DNA from: Pieris napi | Lineage: Eukaryota; Arthropoda; Insecta; Lepidoptera; Pieridae | Direction: 5' to 3' | Length of the DNA stretch: 64,000 bases | NCBI RefSeq assembly: GCF_905475465.1 | Contig: NC_062240.1 | Span: forward strand, 9,005,001 to 9,069,000 | Part shown: positions 11,171 to 23,400 of the stretch, in pieces | Layout: the number at the start of each line of letters is the position of its first letter | Position numbering within the stretch: the stretch's first letter is position 1 | Position numbers and translations under genes: made by a program | Notes under the pieces: generated by a model | Seen by the model: the letters and a program-made list of their open reading frames with translations, nothing else | Databases searched by the model: none | Told to the model about the DNA's origin: nothing

Positions 11171-12268
11171 AACGCATTTTGGTGCTCGCCGTGAAACAAA
11201 CTCCATGTGCTTAAACCTCAGGAGTACACGCCTCCTTTGAGATATTTTTTGGGTAATAAACACAATGGAAGAAATGTAAAATATACTAAAATTTGTAGCT
11301 GATTTAAAAAAAGGAACATGGATTGCTTCACGTAATTAATTACTATTTTAAAATGTATTCTTATTGAGCGTCTGCTTTATTGATAATTTAGACAATTATT
11401 TGGTGTCCGATATACATGTCAGGGTCAGTCGAAACTTGGCGATCGTTCCCGTTTATCAAAAACGCATTGGATTTTGTCATACATAAGTCATAGTTCGCAC
11501 TAAGTCTTGATGCTTAATCTTACTCAAACAAAATCTATCTTTCTTGCTTATTTAAGTTAGAAATATAGTACAATTATTGACATAATTAAATGAAAAGGAT
11601 AACTAACAGGCGGTCTTTTCTCTTTCGAGCGAAAAATTTAATTAGATAAGGAAAGCAAGAAGTGCACAAATATACAATGGAACAAAACAAAGTACACGGT
11701 TCTTCTCGGTTTTCTCACTTTATTTTTCTTCACCGTATGTGCTAGACAAATAGTGTTTTAGTTTCCTTAATAAAACACTAAGCAACTATCCATAGTTAAA
11801 TATTAAGATTATTTCAAAGCATTTTCATCAAATAATATGGTCATTTAAAATTCAAGTCAAAATATAAAAACGGGCGTATTCAGAATAGACTATACTCAAC
11901 TAGAGTGGGACAATGCTAGACATTTATCTAAATGGCAAGGCAATAGGCATAGCGTTTCAGGTTGTATGATAACAAATGACAAGTCCCGGTGTCACGTCCA
12001 TCATTCCTCCGGTGAAATGGCGTCTTTCGACGGCATTTATGTAGATACGGAGCTGTAATGCGATATTTAAATCAGCGTTTTGAATAAACAATTGAAAATC
12101 GGGTTGCATCGGAGCTGTGATTCTATGTTTGATTTTGTTGATATATTAGGTACATTATGCAGGTATTTCAAAATAAACTATGTTATAATTTCTTTATAGA
12201 AGAAAGCGGCAAAGGAGCCTGTGAACAACATTAGAAATAAATGAAAACCTAAAAAACATAACACAATA
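11171..12268. other. AT-rich intergenic DNA
   Basis: No gene. 11930-12130 is slightly richer in CpG (for example TCCCGGTGTCACGTCC and ATGGCGTCTTTCGACGGC) and could be a regulatory block. Confidence 0.4.
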
Positions 12269-12551
12269 TACCTCATGCTAATAGACTGTGTGAGAGAAGT
12301 GCCGTTAGTGTGTGTGTGAGTTACCGATATTGGTTTTATCTACAATCTAGGTCCATACAAGAATGTCTTTAACGGGAACTATATTTATAAATTAAATAGA
12401 CAATAAAAAAGTCTGATGTCACGCCCAGATTACCTACTAGATATGAAGTAAATTTTAAAGGCCGGCAACGCACTCGCGAGCCTTCTGACACTGAGAGTGT
12501 CCATGGGCTACTACTTAACATAAGGTGAGCCTCATGCCCGTTTTCTCATAG
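12269..12551 (+). repeat. chimeric repeat with LINE-derived 3' tail (copy 1)
   Basis: A body starting CCTCATGCTAA, with AACTATATTTATAAATTA and CCAGATTACCTACTAGAT, is shared with 38332-38655. It is followed in both copies by GGCCGGCAACGCACTCGCGA-type sequence, the 3' end of a local LINE family. A body plus borrowed LINE tail is the usual design of a SINE moved by that LINE. Confidence 0.6.
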
Positions 12552-14099
12552 TAGCTTATTGATTATTGCTCATCAATAATTTTTATCAGCGGTACCGTAT
12601 GAAATAATATCTCGTGTGTTTCCTTGTAAGTCGTGACAGAGTGACAGGTAAATGAACGCGACCATTCGAGACTGCAACATGTCAATATGATGATGTGCCT
12701 TGTGCTATGTTAAAATATACCTTGTTTAATAAAAATTACGGTCTGATTTTGAAGAAAAGTTGTTGTATAGAGCCTTTGTTTGGGTTTTGACTGAGATTGA
12801 TTTGACTATTTTGTTAAATCCGGTACAGGCTGTCGTAGTAAAAACTAAGTCACTTTAGGAATTATTTTATTATAATATTAAATAGTAAATGTACGAGCTC
12901 AGTTTTTCTTAGTTTTATAAGCACGTATATCAAGGGCGTCGCCAGGGACCAGGTAGAAGCTGTCCCCCAGAGAATCGTTTATTTTTCAATTGCTTTAGAT
13001 ACCTAATTAGCTACTTACTTTTTCCTTATTACTTTTACAAATTACTTGATTGTTATCAATAAAATACTTCTATAGTTTTTTAACTAGTACATATTCCATT
13101 TATTTGTAATCTGAGTTTAACATTGGTAAATAAATGTTTGTATGAAGTTGTCAATAACACCTAAATTTTTATAAAGTTCTATTCTATTTGTTATAATTAT
13201 TAGCTACTAGGTTCACATGTTTTATTCTTCACGTCAAGACCACGTTGAAATTTGCTTCATGCACTTGCTTCATACATCTCATACTCTACCCATAGGGACT
13301 TCTAAATGACCCCTGACAATCAGTTGGTGACCCTCTTGGTGTTACCTAAATCATCAGGCCTTGAGAGTACAGCCAGGCACTGTCTTAAGAATTTTAATAA
13401 GTATTACTACAAAGCATTCATTTAGTATTTTAGCATATTATTACATAACGTGTACGTGAGTGGTATTTAATATTATAATAATAAAATTCACATAGTTACA
13501 TTCAAATACATTTATTATTATTCTATGTAATATGTTACATTCCTAGGTATCTGTGTACCCTTTGGCTAGCATCAAAGGCCTCCTCTAAATACCGCCATTT
13601 CTTTACTGTGCTATGTTGGTATATCACTTCTAAATTGTTTTCTTATTTTTCTTTGATTGTACTTTGGGAGCCAGTTTAATATTTTGTTATCAATATTATT
13701 ATCGTGACATTTATATTACTTAAAGTTAGTTATACTTTAATTTATACATAGAAATAGTTATTTTAACAGGAATCAAATTACAATTTTTAAGTATAACAAT
13801 TTAAATATGTCCCGTTTAAGTTACATTGTTTACATGAATTATGTTTAAGGTTAAATAAATATATATTGCAATTATTCAGAAACGCACAATAGAAATATAG
13901 AAAAATAATACTTAGTTCAAAATAAATAAAAGGAAGAAGATAAAAATATAGAAAATAATTTCGCGTAAAAATGCGAAGCTAGTGAATAAATTATGTCACA
14001 GCGTCAATAAAGGATAATGTTATATATTATCTATCTTATATTGTTTCTTTGAAATTATGCACATGCAACTCATTCGTGTCCCAAACAGTTGTCATGTTT
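12552..14099. other. AT-rich intergenic DNA
   Basis: No gene. A GGGCGTCGCCAGGG segment near 12934 resembles transposon-terminal sequence, but no matching end was found. Confidence 0.4.
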
Positions 14100-14215
14100 C
14101 ACTTTTTTTTTATTATTTTTTTTTTATTATAATTTTATGGCCTGGTAACGAGACCTTTAAGCCAAGTCTTATTTTCGGTCACTAAATTTCACTTATTTTC
14201 CTTCATTTAATTTCA
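14100..14215 (-). repeat. retroelement poly(A) end, minus orientation
   Basis: A T-rich run (14104-14130) is followed by TGGCCTGGTAACGAGACC and TTAAGCCAAGTC. Read on the minus strand this is unique sequence ending in an A-rich tail, as for a truncated LINE or SINE. The family is not identified. Confidence 0.4.
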
Positions 14216-14329
14216 TTTCATTTCACATGTTTCACTATTTACAATTCATAGACATTTATGTATTCCACGTAATACCTGTTTAGTATAATATCATATTTAC
14301 CTTGTCCCTAAGCGACGAAATATTTAAAT

Positions 14330-14520
14330 AGACACGGCTATCTTTGGATAGAACGCCCCAATTCACATGCGTGAGCCGCGTGATGGATGAGTCCGACGAT
14401 CAGACCCTTGCCCCTCCCCCCGGAGCCTTCCCCCCCGAAGCCCCCTTAACAACAACCCGGCCTAAGTCCGCTAGGTGATCCATTTCGCTGGCATTTTTGC
14501 GTAATCCCCGTTTATAAATA
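14330..14520. promoter_or_regulatory. GC-rich putative regulatory block
   Basis: A sharp rise in C/G content (CCCTTGCCCCTCCCCCCGG, CCCCCCCGAAGCCCCC) with CpGs in a repeat-free stretch. No ORF and no splice-flanked exon. It may be an enhancer or an unannotated exon edge. Confidence 0.35.
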
Positions 14521-14912
14521 TGAAATTGAAGGAAGACCTACTGATGCTTAATCGACTGTAGGTCGGGGTCATCCGTCCCTATGAGAATAATTTATGAGGA
14601 GGGAAAAGTATTGAGAAAATGTCATTTAACACTGCGATTGCGAAACATGAATGATAGGTGTACGAAAAACTTGTTTACAATTTAAAGCTATTTTGCGACC
14701 TCTAGCGAGAGATGGAGAAAACAATTTTATACGTTTTACGCCAACGTTCAATATATCACAATCTCTTAGGCTTAGTATATATTTAACGGATTTTCATTGA
14801 CTGTGTTTTATAAAATAAAAATAAAAAAATAAATCAAACATTTTATTTGTTACATCACAGCGTCTTCGCGCTCATTATTGTTTTATTTATAAATGTATCA
14901 ATATATAAAGAC
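14521..14912. other. intergenic, nothing recognised
   Basis: AT-rich, with no repeat or ORF worth reporting. Confidence 0.5.
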
Positions 14913-15205
14913 AGCAGTGTTGGCCTAGTGGCTTCAGCGTGCGAATCTCATCCCTGAGGTCGTAGGTTCGATCCCCGGCTGTGTACTAATGGATTTTCTT
15001 TCTATCTGTGCAATATTTAACATTCGCTAGAACGGTGAAGGAGAACATCGTGAGGAAACTGGCCTTACACCCAAAAAGTCGCCGGCGTGTGCCAGGCACA
15101 GGAGGCTGATCACTTACTTGCCTATTATATTGAAAAATACAATGAAACAGATACAGATATCTGAGGCTCAGACCTAAAGAGGTTGTAGCGCCATTGATTT
15201 ATTTT
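14913..15205 (+). mobile_element. tRNA-derived SINE (family A), best-preserved copy
   Basis: It starts GCAGTGTTGGCCTAGTGGC, with box A TGGCCTAGTGG at 14921-14931 and box B GGTTCGATCCC at 14965-14975: an internal RNA polymerase III promoter at tRNA-like spacing. The body continues through ACCCAAAAAGTCGCCGGCG and GGCTGATCA. It ends with CAGACCTAAAGAGGTTGTAGC. It serves as the reference copy for the family. Confidence 0.88.
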
Positions 15206-15790
15206 AATTTTTTATCGTAATGTAAAAGTTTACGTACAAACAACTACCTGGTAATATGGCTGCTTAGAAGTACGTCTTATAAATTTATAAGTTGAATGCT
15301 TTTATAAACAACATACTGAATTAGTATTCACAGCAACAACAAAGATTTGTAAGTAGCTTTGAAAGCGCTGACTGCTTTTAAAACATAAGTTCACAAAGTA
15401 AATAAAGAGTCGGAAAATAAGTTTCACATTACCACAAGGGAAAGCAAATCAGAAATGCAAATTATAGTAATTGTAATCAATATATTGTGCAGTGATTATA
15501 CACGATGCTCTGATTATAGATAATTATAGTTGGGGGAGGCAGGATGCCCAAGCTACTAGCTAGGGTTGACAACTTCGATAAAAAATGCTAATATATAAAG
15601 ATTCTTTAAGCTGTTAAACGTTTTACATTAAAGTGACAATTGACATTGACAGATGACAAGCAATTTACACAGTATTGCTAAACATAGGCTTGACATTTGA
15701 CAAGTAAGTGATGACAAGTAATTAAGTTGTTAATGCCATTCTATAGACATTTAAGAATACAATTTATGTTTTAAACTTAGAAAACAGAAA
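15206..15790. other. intergenic, nothing recognised
   Basis: AT-rich. TGACATTTGACAAG-like words recur loosely around 15640-15720, without a clear repeat unit. Confidence 0.4.
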
Positions 15791-15982
15791 GCAGTGCTGT
15801 GCTAGTAGTGTGTGTAGTTTCTATGTACGCATCTAACACTCGCTGGTACAGTGAAGGAATATATGACATTGTGAGAAAACCGGTATTTCTCAAACCCAAA
15901 AGCCGACGTCATGTGTCAGACAGTAGGCTGATCACCTACTTGCTGAGGCTAGGATCCATACAGGGTTGTAGCGCCACTAGAT
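15791..15982 (+). mobile_element. tRNA-derived SINE (family A), internally deleted
   Basis: The head GCAGTGCTGTGCTAGTAG and the tail GGTTGTAGCGCCAC are present, but the box B region is deleted. This copy should no longer be transcribable by Pol III. Confidence 0.7.
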
Positions 15983-16194
15983 TACCTATTTATTGTTACG
16001 TGTTGCGTGTTGTTCCCACGAGAATGTAAGTGCGTGCTCCTATTTCACCATGCCTCCTGCTGATAGAGGACAAATCTTTGTTTTTAATTTAATTTCATAT
16101 TATTAATGAACTATTCATTACTTAAGATGTCATGTGGAACATGGTGTAATTGTTGCAGCTCCTTACAATCATAATCAATCATTGTGTAAAACAA

Positions 16195-16558
16195 AAAAAC
16201 TTTCCGATTAAAAAGAGTGGCGAAGAGTTTATTGCCAGTTCTTCCCCGTTCTACGCCCTTGATTTGAGAACTGGCAGTAAATGTAAAATTAGAAACATTT
16301 AATATTGTGAAGTATGTATATACTGATTACTGGCATACAAGAAGTTGCCTTAGCAACAGTCTCGTTTTAAGAAATATAATAGTTTGATTAAAAATGTCTT
16401 ATACAAAAGCTATGTATTTCTGTAATATTAATAAAACCTTAAATCCTGATCTATCTTTCATATCGACTTATTAAAACTTTACAAATATGTATTTCTTTTT
16501 TTGACTTTCATAAGTGTCCATTGTGTTACCTATATGAATAAATGATTTTGATTTGATT
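16195..16558 (+). repeat. LINE/SINE 3' tail split by about 215 bp of other sequence
   Basis: 16200-16285 (AAAGAGTGGCGAAGAGTTT, CCAGTTCTTCCCCGTTCTAC) and 16495-16556 (TTGACTTTCATAAGTG, TATGAATAAATGATTTTG) match, in order, the contiguous repeat at 56998-57180. The middle sequence is absent from that copy, so it looks like a nested insertion. Confidence 0.5.
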
Positions 16559-16609
16559 ACGGTATTGATTTAAGCTAGTTTGCAATGTTTAAAGTGCAAA
16601 ACATATTAT

Positions 16610-16800
16610 AATTAATTGTACAGGCAACCCTAGCCAATGATGAGCGATTTGGGTATTATTTGCGCTTTATTTGGGTATTTATTGCGCTTGAGTGACGGCG
16701 CAGATACGCCGTGTATGGCGGCTCCCCAGAGGACTTGTCCCTCGGGCACTGCGGACATTGATTTACTAATGTTTGGGAACGAGTTTAAATATTTTAATAG
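16610..16800. promoter_or_regulatory. GC-richer repeat-free block
   Basis: Balanced-composition sequence with CpGs (GTGACGGCGCAGATACGCCG, TGTCCCTCGGGCACTGCGG) bounded by AT-rich DNA. ORFs on both strands are equally open, which argues against coding. Candidate conserved non-coding element. Confidence 0.3.
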
Positions 16801-17064
16801 CTCATTATTGCAAATTAACATTGTTGATGCTTGTTTTCATCACTTGGTTCGCATTGAGTATTTCGCAATTTCCAATATGTCACAATAATAGTATCGTGAC
16901 AATTGACATGTGTTCATTTACACCTATACCTATGTATTATAAAGAAGTAGTAATTAAATTATGAAGGCTGTCCTAATTCCTTAGTATAGTCCCGTTTAAA
17001 ATTGTTAATTGTAAACATTTAAATACAAAGTTACTAATTAAAACTGTCTTACAAATTCGCCATT

Positions 17065-17216
17065 CTAAGACTCAGACAAGCCGGTTTCCTCACGATGTTT
17101 TTCTTCACCATTCGAATGCACACATAGAAAGAAAGACTATTGGTGCACAGCTGGGGATCGAACCTACGACCTCAGGGATGATATTCGCACGCTGAAGCCA
17201 CTAGGCCAACACTGCT
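17065..17216 (-). mobile_element. tRNA-derived SINE (family A), 3'-truncated
   Basis: The minus strand starts GAGCAGTGTTGGCCTAGTGG, with box B GGTTCGATCCC intact. The copy ends after the CGTGAGGAAACCGGCTTGTC segment, lacking the family's 3' half. Confidence 0.75.
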
Positions 17217-19671
17217 CAAATAATTTTAATACATAATAAACACGTTATCTTAGTAATGAAAACCGCTTATGAATCGTTATAATAAGCTCAAAGCTAATTT
17301 CACTGTTCGCAATTCGCACCCCGAGGCCACATAACCATCTAATTTCCACACGAACGATTCCATAACAATATCCGACACTAATAAAGGTCTTAATCCTTCC
17401 ATCCGTACAATATTGAAACTCTAATTGGCATTAAAGTCCGTTGAAAGAATTGAGGTAACCCCCAAACAAGCGCTTATCATCACATCACCGCACTGATCCC
17501 TATTCAAAATATACCTATCTGTATTTGGTATCACCCTCAGGTATTAAAATCAGCCTTATGTCTGGGATAGTATATTGTTTACACTATCGTACATAGAGGT
17601 CGTTGGGTTATGTCATATGTAAAAGATATTCGGAAACGATGGATCGTAGGAATTTAGTCTTTATAGGGATTAAGTGTTATTAGAACTATTCGATTTATAA
17701 GTTCTAACAACGTGTATGCATTATTAAACAAGAAAATATGACATCACAATTTTTTCACAGGTACACATCAATTATATTAACATAAGCAAGCTAGCAATAG
17801 AAAACATTAAACTAGCAACCACTTAATAAAAAACAAAAAATAATAATTCCTAAAACCGAATGGATAAACAAAGTTACGGTAACTTGAAATAATGTTGTAA
17901 AATATATCAATATTTTTGATCAATGTTAGTATGTACAATTGTACATAATAAAGTTGTAAGAGCGAGATAGCATATTCACTGGTCCATTAAAAGTAGCAGA
18001 TAAGCGACCCGTAGATACGTATAGAAGACTTTTAGTTCTAGTAACTCTAGGATTATTGAATATGATTATATATTGTATTATATTTTGTAGCTCCTGTTAT
18101 TGTTAATTGTAAAATTCTGTAAGCCTATCCTCGTAAAGTAATTTTTATCAATGAAAAGTCGTGATCTAGATATTTACGACATCAAAAGACTCTTATGACT
18201 TCAGTATTTCGATAATTAAACGCGTTTTAGTATTGTAACATTCTCGTAAATAAATCACAAAATTTGTAGGAATTGTTTAACCGTCCGGTATTGTAGTAGA
18301 TATTCCTACACATAAAAAAGCTATAATTATGTTTTTTTTAATCATAATGGAGTAGTTACGCCGTTTACCTCAACATTATTTTGTATGTAAAATAAAATGG
18401 CCTAAAAATTACGCTTCAATTAACAGAAACTTTCTTGTTAAAAAGGTGAGTCAGATTTTACGACTACTTCAATAAAGTATGTTTTAATAATTTGAACGCG
18501 GCCAGATCTTTGAATCTAGTTTCGAGAAATCTGTTGTTTTTAAGTTTTAATTTTACCAGTTCTTAAAAATGGGTTATGGCCTGAGAAACGTTTTGAGGTA
18601 CTCGTCATCGGTAACTAGCTGTTACCAAACACACAGATTTTTTAGGATTAGAAATTCGTAACAAATAATATAGTTTTAGAATCTAGACCATAATTGAAAG
18701 ATTGAATTATTCTAGAAGGAATCGAATTTTAATTTACTCATATACCTTTTCTTAGTAATTTTTTACATTTAGTTTTACGTATCAGTATGGTGTGGCTTAG
18801 AGGATGGACTTGGTGATTAGCTCGGAAGGTACATTTCCCGGCGAAACTATTTGCGTTACTATAGTAGGATCACAGTTGCCAAAAATCCCAACGAAATGCA
18901 TAGAAAAATTGTTTTAATATTTAAATTTCGCGCTTTTTGCTTCAACTCAAGTCGAGTTGTCTTTTATGTCAAGTCTGCTTCTCGTTTGTACTCTGTGAAA
19001 ATTACTAGCCGATGTATTGTTTTTCAAACTAAATAAAGTCTAAGTTATTTTCCACATATACAATACAACTGCTTGTTTCCATTAAATTGTAACTGGTTAT
19101 GGGTCCAATTACGTAGTTAATATCAGTGAAAAATAGTAACTAAATTCAGTGTTAAATATGTCTTCAAAAAAACATAACCTCAAACAAAATAATTTACTAG
19201 AAACACTCTAAGCTAAAAAACAATGTTTTCGATTCATCTTATCATAACGATGCGTCACATTTATCAAACTAATCTGGCGTTCATGACGGATCTATATATT
19301 CTGCCCCAAAATATCTTGTTTTTTAGACAAGTGCGATTCTTCTCACGATACTCTTATAAAACAGTATCGTGAATTAATTGCATTATTTCGTGTTGAAATA
19401 ATATTAATGGTTACTATTAGGGGATGCTGCACCCTTCTAATTATTTATAGTCGTTATAGCGTAATGGTTATATGAATTATTGCATTAATTATCACTATCA
19501 TAAACAGGGTATGAACTGGTTAGTTTGGCGAAAAAATCAGAATATAATAATTGAACTTAGTGTGTAAATACGTGTTACTTTGTTTATTCTAGATCTTCAC
19601 ATATAATTATCAAATCAATGTATACAAAATATTCTAAAAACTATTGTAAAAGATTAAGTATTTTTTACCCA
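17217..19671. other. long AT-rich intergenic stretch
   Basis: No gene or repeat family recognised. 17290-17540 is C-rich and repeat-free (CGCACCCCGAGGCCAC, AAACAAGCGCTTATCATC) and may be a regulatory element. The 61-codon ORF at 18851 has no recognisable product. Confidence 0.4.
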
Positions 19672-19796
19672 TTCTTCTCCATATAAAACTACCATTTGGA
19701 AGGTGCAACTACTTGTCGTTTTTTTTAAATATTTGTAATTTTGATTTTCAAAAGTGCCTTTTTAATATGCCTATTTGAAATAAATGATTTGACTAT
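19672..19796 (+). repeat. degenerate LINE/SINE 3' tail
   Basis: CCCATTCTTCTCC, GTGCAACTACTTG and TTTGAAATAAATGATTTGAC follow, in order, the landmarks of the repeat tail at 16195-16558. Strongly diverged. Confidence 0.4.
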
Positions 19797-20164
19797 TTTT
19801 ACTTATAAAATTGCGGTGCGTCATTGACATTTTAATGACGAGGCTGTGCCTCAGGATTAATGAAACATTTGTCTCGTCGAAAATAAAAAATGGGTAGGTA
19901 CAGGTTAAATGACTGAAGTAAAATTAAGACAAATCTAAAGCAATATTAAAACAATATCGATAAAACATACACAAAAGAACACTAAATGCGTAAACAATTT
20001 AAGTTAATATTAGATGGAAACATAAAATATACTTTTAATATGTTAAAATATGCCTTCAAAGTTATTTCTAATTGGTTTTTCTAATCCTTCTATATATTTT
20101 TGAAGTAAATATTTACTTGCAAAACCTAGATCGATCGATCTATTTAAAATACGGTATTCTATAT

Positions 20165-20580
20165 TAAAATTGCCAGCCGTAGATTCATCGGTCACCTTTT
20201 GTTTTGGCCAAAGTGTTATTGTTCCTCAATATCCCGACGAGTGGCGAGTCAGTGTCCGGAGGGAGTATTTCACGAGCGGCTGAATCTGACCTTTCTGACT
20301 CCGGGGAACGAAATGCCATCATGTTTTCATTTTTTCTGCGCTCACTCGACGACACTCGATTAATTTTTCACGGTACGCTTGTCAAAATGTGATTTAATAT
20401 AGCACGGAAGGGTTGACCGTGCTTTGACGTATGATGCGTGCTCGCGTCTCGCTCGAAATTCACTAAAAGACAAACGATTTTTGTATGACGATTTATCTGT
20501 GGGGGAGATAGTGTTTTGTTTCATTGTTCGTCCAGTCTTAGTACGTAAATTGCATTTCGTGCTTTCTGTTAGACTCACAT
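20165..20580. promoter_or_regulatory. GC-richer repeat-free block
   Basis: CpG-containing sequence (CGACGAGTGGCGAGTCAG, GAGCGGCTGAATCTG, GCTCGCGTCTCGCTCG) with no repeat matches. The two overlapping 62- and 72-codon ORFs are not convincing. Candidate conserved non-coding element. Confidence 0.35.
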
Positions 20581-20602
20581 CATTGTTGCTTTTATCGTAA
20601 TG

Positions 20603-21030
20603 ATTATTAAGCCTTTATTGCCGACACCCAGTATAATATATAAGCACTTATTTACGAATAAGTTACATAAAAAAACATTCGAATTCTAATGCGTAAATAA
20701 AATTTAATTTAATACATCATATGACCCGTTTTAGGTAATCAGCGTTTCCTGTGATACATAGAATTCTTCCAGCTGCTTCCATTATTTTCTGATATTCACT
20801 TTTCTTGTCCAAGTTGTGCCTCCTATTCTCTTCATATCGTCTGCCCATCTCATGCTCTGTCTTCCTCTTTTCCTTTTTCCATCGCGTGGTTGCCGTTCTG
20901 TAATAATTTTTTTTTAACCTGCTATCTCTCGTCATGTGCCCGGTCCAGCGCCATTTCAATTGCCTTATTTTCTTTATAATGTCCTTTATTGTCGCTGATC
21001 TTATCTCTTCTGCTCTTTTTCGGTTGTCAG
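20603..21030 (-). mobile_element. 5'-truncated RTE-clade LINE, C-terminal end
   Basis: The minus-strand frame includes RKRAEEIRSATIKDIIKKI, then RQLKWRWTGHMTRD, then a KIMEAAGR segment. This is the 'KLKWxWAGHxxR' region that follows reverse transcriptase in RTE-type elements. The tail reads AATAAAGGCTTAATAAT. It is 5'-truncated and therefore dead. A sister copy lies at 28404-28750. Confidence 0.75.
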
Positions 21031-21179
21031 TGTTACACCCACCATGCTTTTTTCCATTCCTATTTGGCATGTTCTCAACTTTAGATTTCTGAGATAATGT
21101 CGTTTTATCGTAATTATAAAAGGTCAAATTCAATAAACGTAATAACGCACGTGAAACGAGTCTTCAAGAAAAATATTAG

Positions 21180-21410
21180 CATTCAACAATTGATATCGAC
21201 AACGTCAGAAATAGGTGCCGAAATTTCCAATTTGCCCGTCACTCGGGATTCCAATAGGAAACGGGGATAAATGGAGTCACATTCCAATATGTCACCGGTA
21301 CCAATTCGGCATTCGCGGTTTGGGATGTTCCCCATACGTCGCATAGAGCTTGCCCGCGCGCATTCCACCCTAATGAGATCCTCACGCTCAATACACACTG
21401 TAATTGCATT
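21180..21410. promoter_or_regulatory. GC-richer repeat-free block
   Basis: Contains TTTGCCCGTCACTCGGGATT, CATTCGCGGTTTGGGATG and GCTTGCCCGCGCGCATTCC. Open on both strands for about 60 codons, which is non-diagnostic. Candidate conserved non-coding element. Confidence 0.3.
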
Positions 21411-21535
21411 TTTAGTGCTTGTTCTAGACTTAATTATCTTTCGATATAATTTTACTTAAAGCGTAAATTATTATAACATAGAATATTTGTTTTGAATATG
21501 TTATTTATCGTTTATGAATTTAAGTAGAATATGTT

Positions 21536-21717
21536 AGCGGTGTTGGCGTAGTGGCTTCAGTATATTCTGTCTATCTGCGCATTTAACACTCGCTCGTACG
21601 GTAAAGGAAAACATCGGGAGGAAACAGGCACAGAAGGTTGATCACCTACTTGCCTATAAGAAATTATCACGGAGCAGTTGGAGAAGTCTGAGGCCCAAAA
21701 CCTAAAAGGTTGTATTG
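21536..21717 (+). mobile_element. tRNA-derived SINE (family A), box B deleted
   Basis: Head AGCGGTGTTGGCGTAGTGGC; the middle is deleted from just after box A to CTGTCTATCTGCGC. The tail GAGGCCCAAAACCTAAAAGG is present. Confidence 0.7.
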
Positions 21718-22604
21718 GAATGTATATATGAAACTGACAGTCTCTAAAGAACTCTCAGAAACTCAAGTTTAGAATGAGACAATTTTGAGAATGTTTTAAA
21801 TGAATAATTGGTAACGTTGTTTTATATTAAAAAGTAGTGATAAGTACAGTACCTACTGTGATAGTGAAGTTTTAGCTTAATTTGGATTGCGGTTAATTCG
21901 CCAGTTGTTTTGACATACTTTATGTGCAATAAAAAACCAACAAAAAAATATTTGTTTCACAGGGGCCGAAGTAATACTAGCGTAAACCTAAGAGCAAATG
22001 TTATTTTAATCATAATAACCTTGTATGTATATGTGAGAGAAGAAATAAAGATAATTTATTATTATTATTATTTAAAATAAACGCCATTTTACTGTAATAA
22101 AATCCAAACACATTAGAGTAATATAATTTCGCCTTCATAACGTATTCAGTGCGTTCAATTCTACAAAACATAGGCCAAATAAGGTGAAAGGGTCGTGGCA
22201 TTAGGCAGGCGACACACGAAAGCGGGTATTAGGCGACACAGGGGCAAAATGCTTGTCACGTTACTCGTTATTGCCAGTATATCGGCGGCGGCCCGATCTG
22301 ATTTGAAATATTTTCACGGAATCACTTATGCGCTCCTCACGAGTTGAAAGGATAGGTGATTTGTATACCGCGTGGTTTGAGTTAATTTTTCACTTAAATA
22401 TTATTTTTAAAGTGGTTCTAAACTCAACGTTTCTAGTAACGCTTTTGAAAATTTTATTTATGCTCTCAATCATCTCACATGATATAATGAAGATAACCAA
22501 ATATTTATAAAGTAAAATATTGTTGTTTTAACCAGTTGGATCAATCAAATGAATGATTGATCGTCCACAAAACTGTACACAGGTGGACACAGATAGTCCG
22601 GTCC
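21718..22604. other. AT-rich intergenic DNA
   Basis: Includes a short (TTA)n run near 22055-22072 and a repeated AGGCGACACA word near 22205-22240. No gene. Confidence 0.4.
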
Positions 22605-22774
22605 AGCCTTGCGATTCTGTAACTCACTTTTCGAACTCGCACAGCGGTTTTCGCAGCGGCGGTCGCGCTCAAATCAGTCGTGAAGCAGTCATTTTACGAT
22701 TTGGCATTCTGATCAACAATAAACTGCGAAACCGCTGTGCGAGTTCGAAAAGTGAGTTACAGAATCGCAAGGCT
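22605..22774. repeat. foldback element with 51-bp inverted arms
   Basis: The left arm 22605-22656 (AGCCTTGCGATTCTGTAACT...) and right arm 22724-22774 (ending ...AGAATCGCAAGGCT) are reverse complements except for one extra T. The 67-bp centre includes AAATCAGTCGTGAAGCAGTC. The left arm plus centre recurs, inverted, at 40199-40305, so this is a mobile foldback or MITE-like family. Transcripts would form a long hairpin. Confidence 0.75.
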
Positions 22775-22919
22775 GATCATGATCAGACATGAGCTACGGA
22801 CCGAAGAGAGATAAATATTTGTATTGTCTTTATAATTATAAATGCACTTTATATAATAAGAAGCTAAGAATAAATCAATTTAACCAATTAAGAATAGTAA
22901 AGAAGAAGAACAGGAAGTG

Positions 22920-23126
22920 AGCAGTGTTGTCCTAGTGGCTTCAGCGTGCGACCTCACCTCACCTCTCACCACTTTCTGTCTATGTGCGCATTTGACGTTC
23001 GATTGACACCTTAGATCCAAAAAGTCCGGCGTGTGTCAGGCACAGGAGGCTGATCACCTACTTGCCTATTACATTGACAAATGACCATGAAACAGATACA
23101 GAAATCTGAGGCCCAGACCTAAAAAA
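22920..23126 (+). mobile_element. tRNA-derived SINE (family A), internally deleted
   Basis: Head AGCAGTGTTGTCCTAGTGGC. Box B and the AACATCGTGAGGAAACC segment are missing. The tail GAGGCCCAGACCTAAAAA is present. Confidence 0.75.
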
Positions 23127-23400
23127 AGAAGGACTAAATCATCCCAAGAGATATTTGTCTATGCCTCAAGTATTATATTTATCTGGTTAGTTTATGATAT
23201 CTCAATTCATGTCGCATACATTCTAATAAAGTGCGCGACATTGCTAACTCCTTGTAATCAGCCCCGCGTTGAGTGCGTAACATATTTATATGTATTCGCA
23301 TGGATACGAAGGACATATATTATATATATGTTCTATCTAAAATCATCATAACGATGTTCTATTTTATTTCAGGCAAATAATTTACTTAAACAAAACCTTT

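Noticed and set aside
14381..14410. Possible hammerhead ribozyme (GGATGAGTCCGACGATC)
   Set aside because: The invariant CUGANGA and GAAA core strands with pairing stems are not both present.
14921..14975. Genuine tRNA gene
   Set aside because: Box A and box B are tRNA-like, but the sequence does not fold into a cloverleaf with an acceptor stem, and the same unit is dispersed 18 times with a common non-tRNA body.
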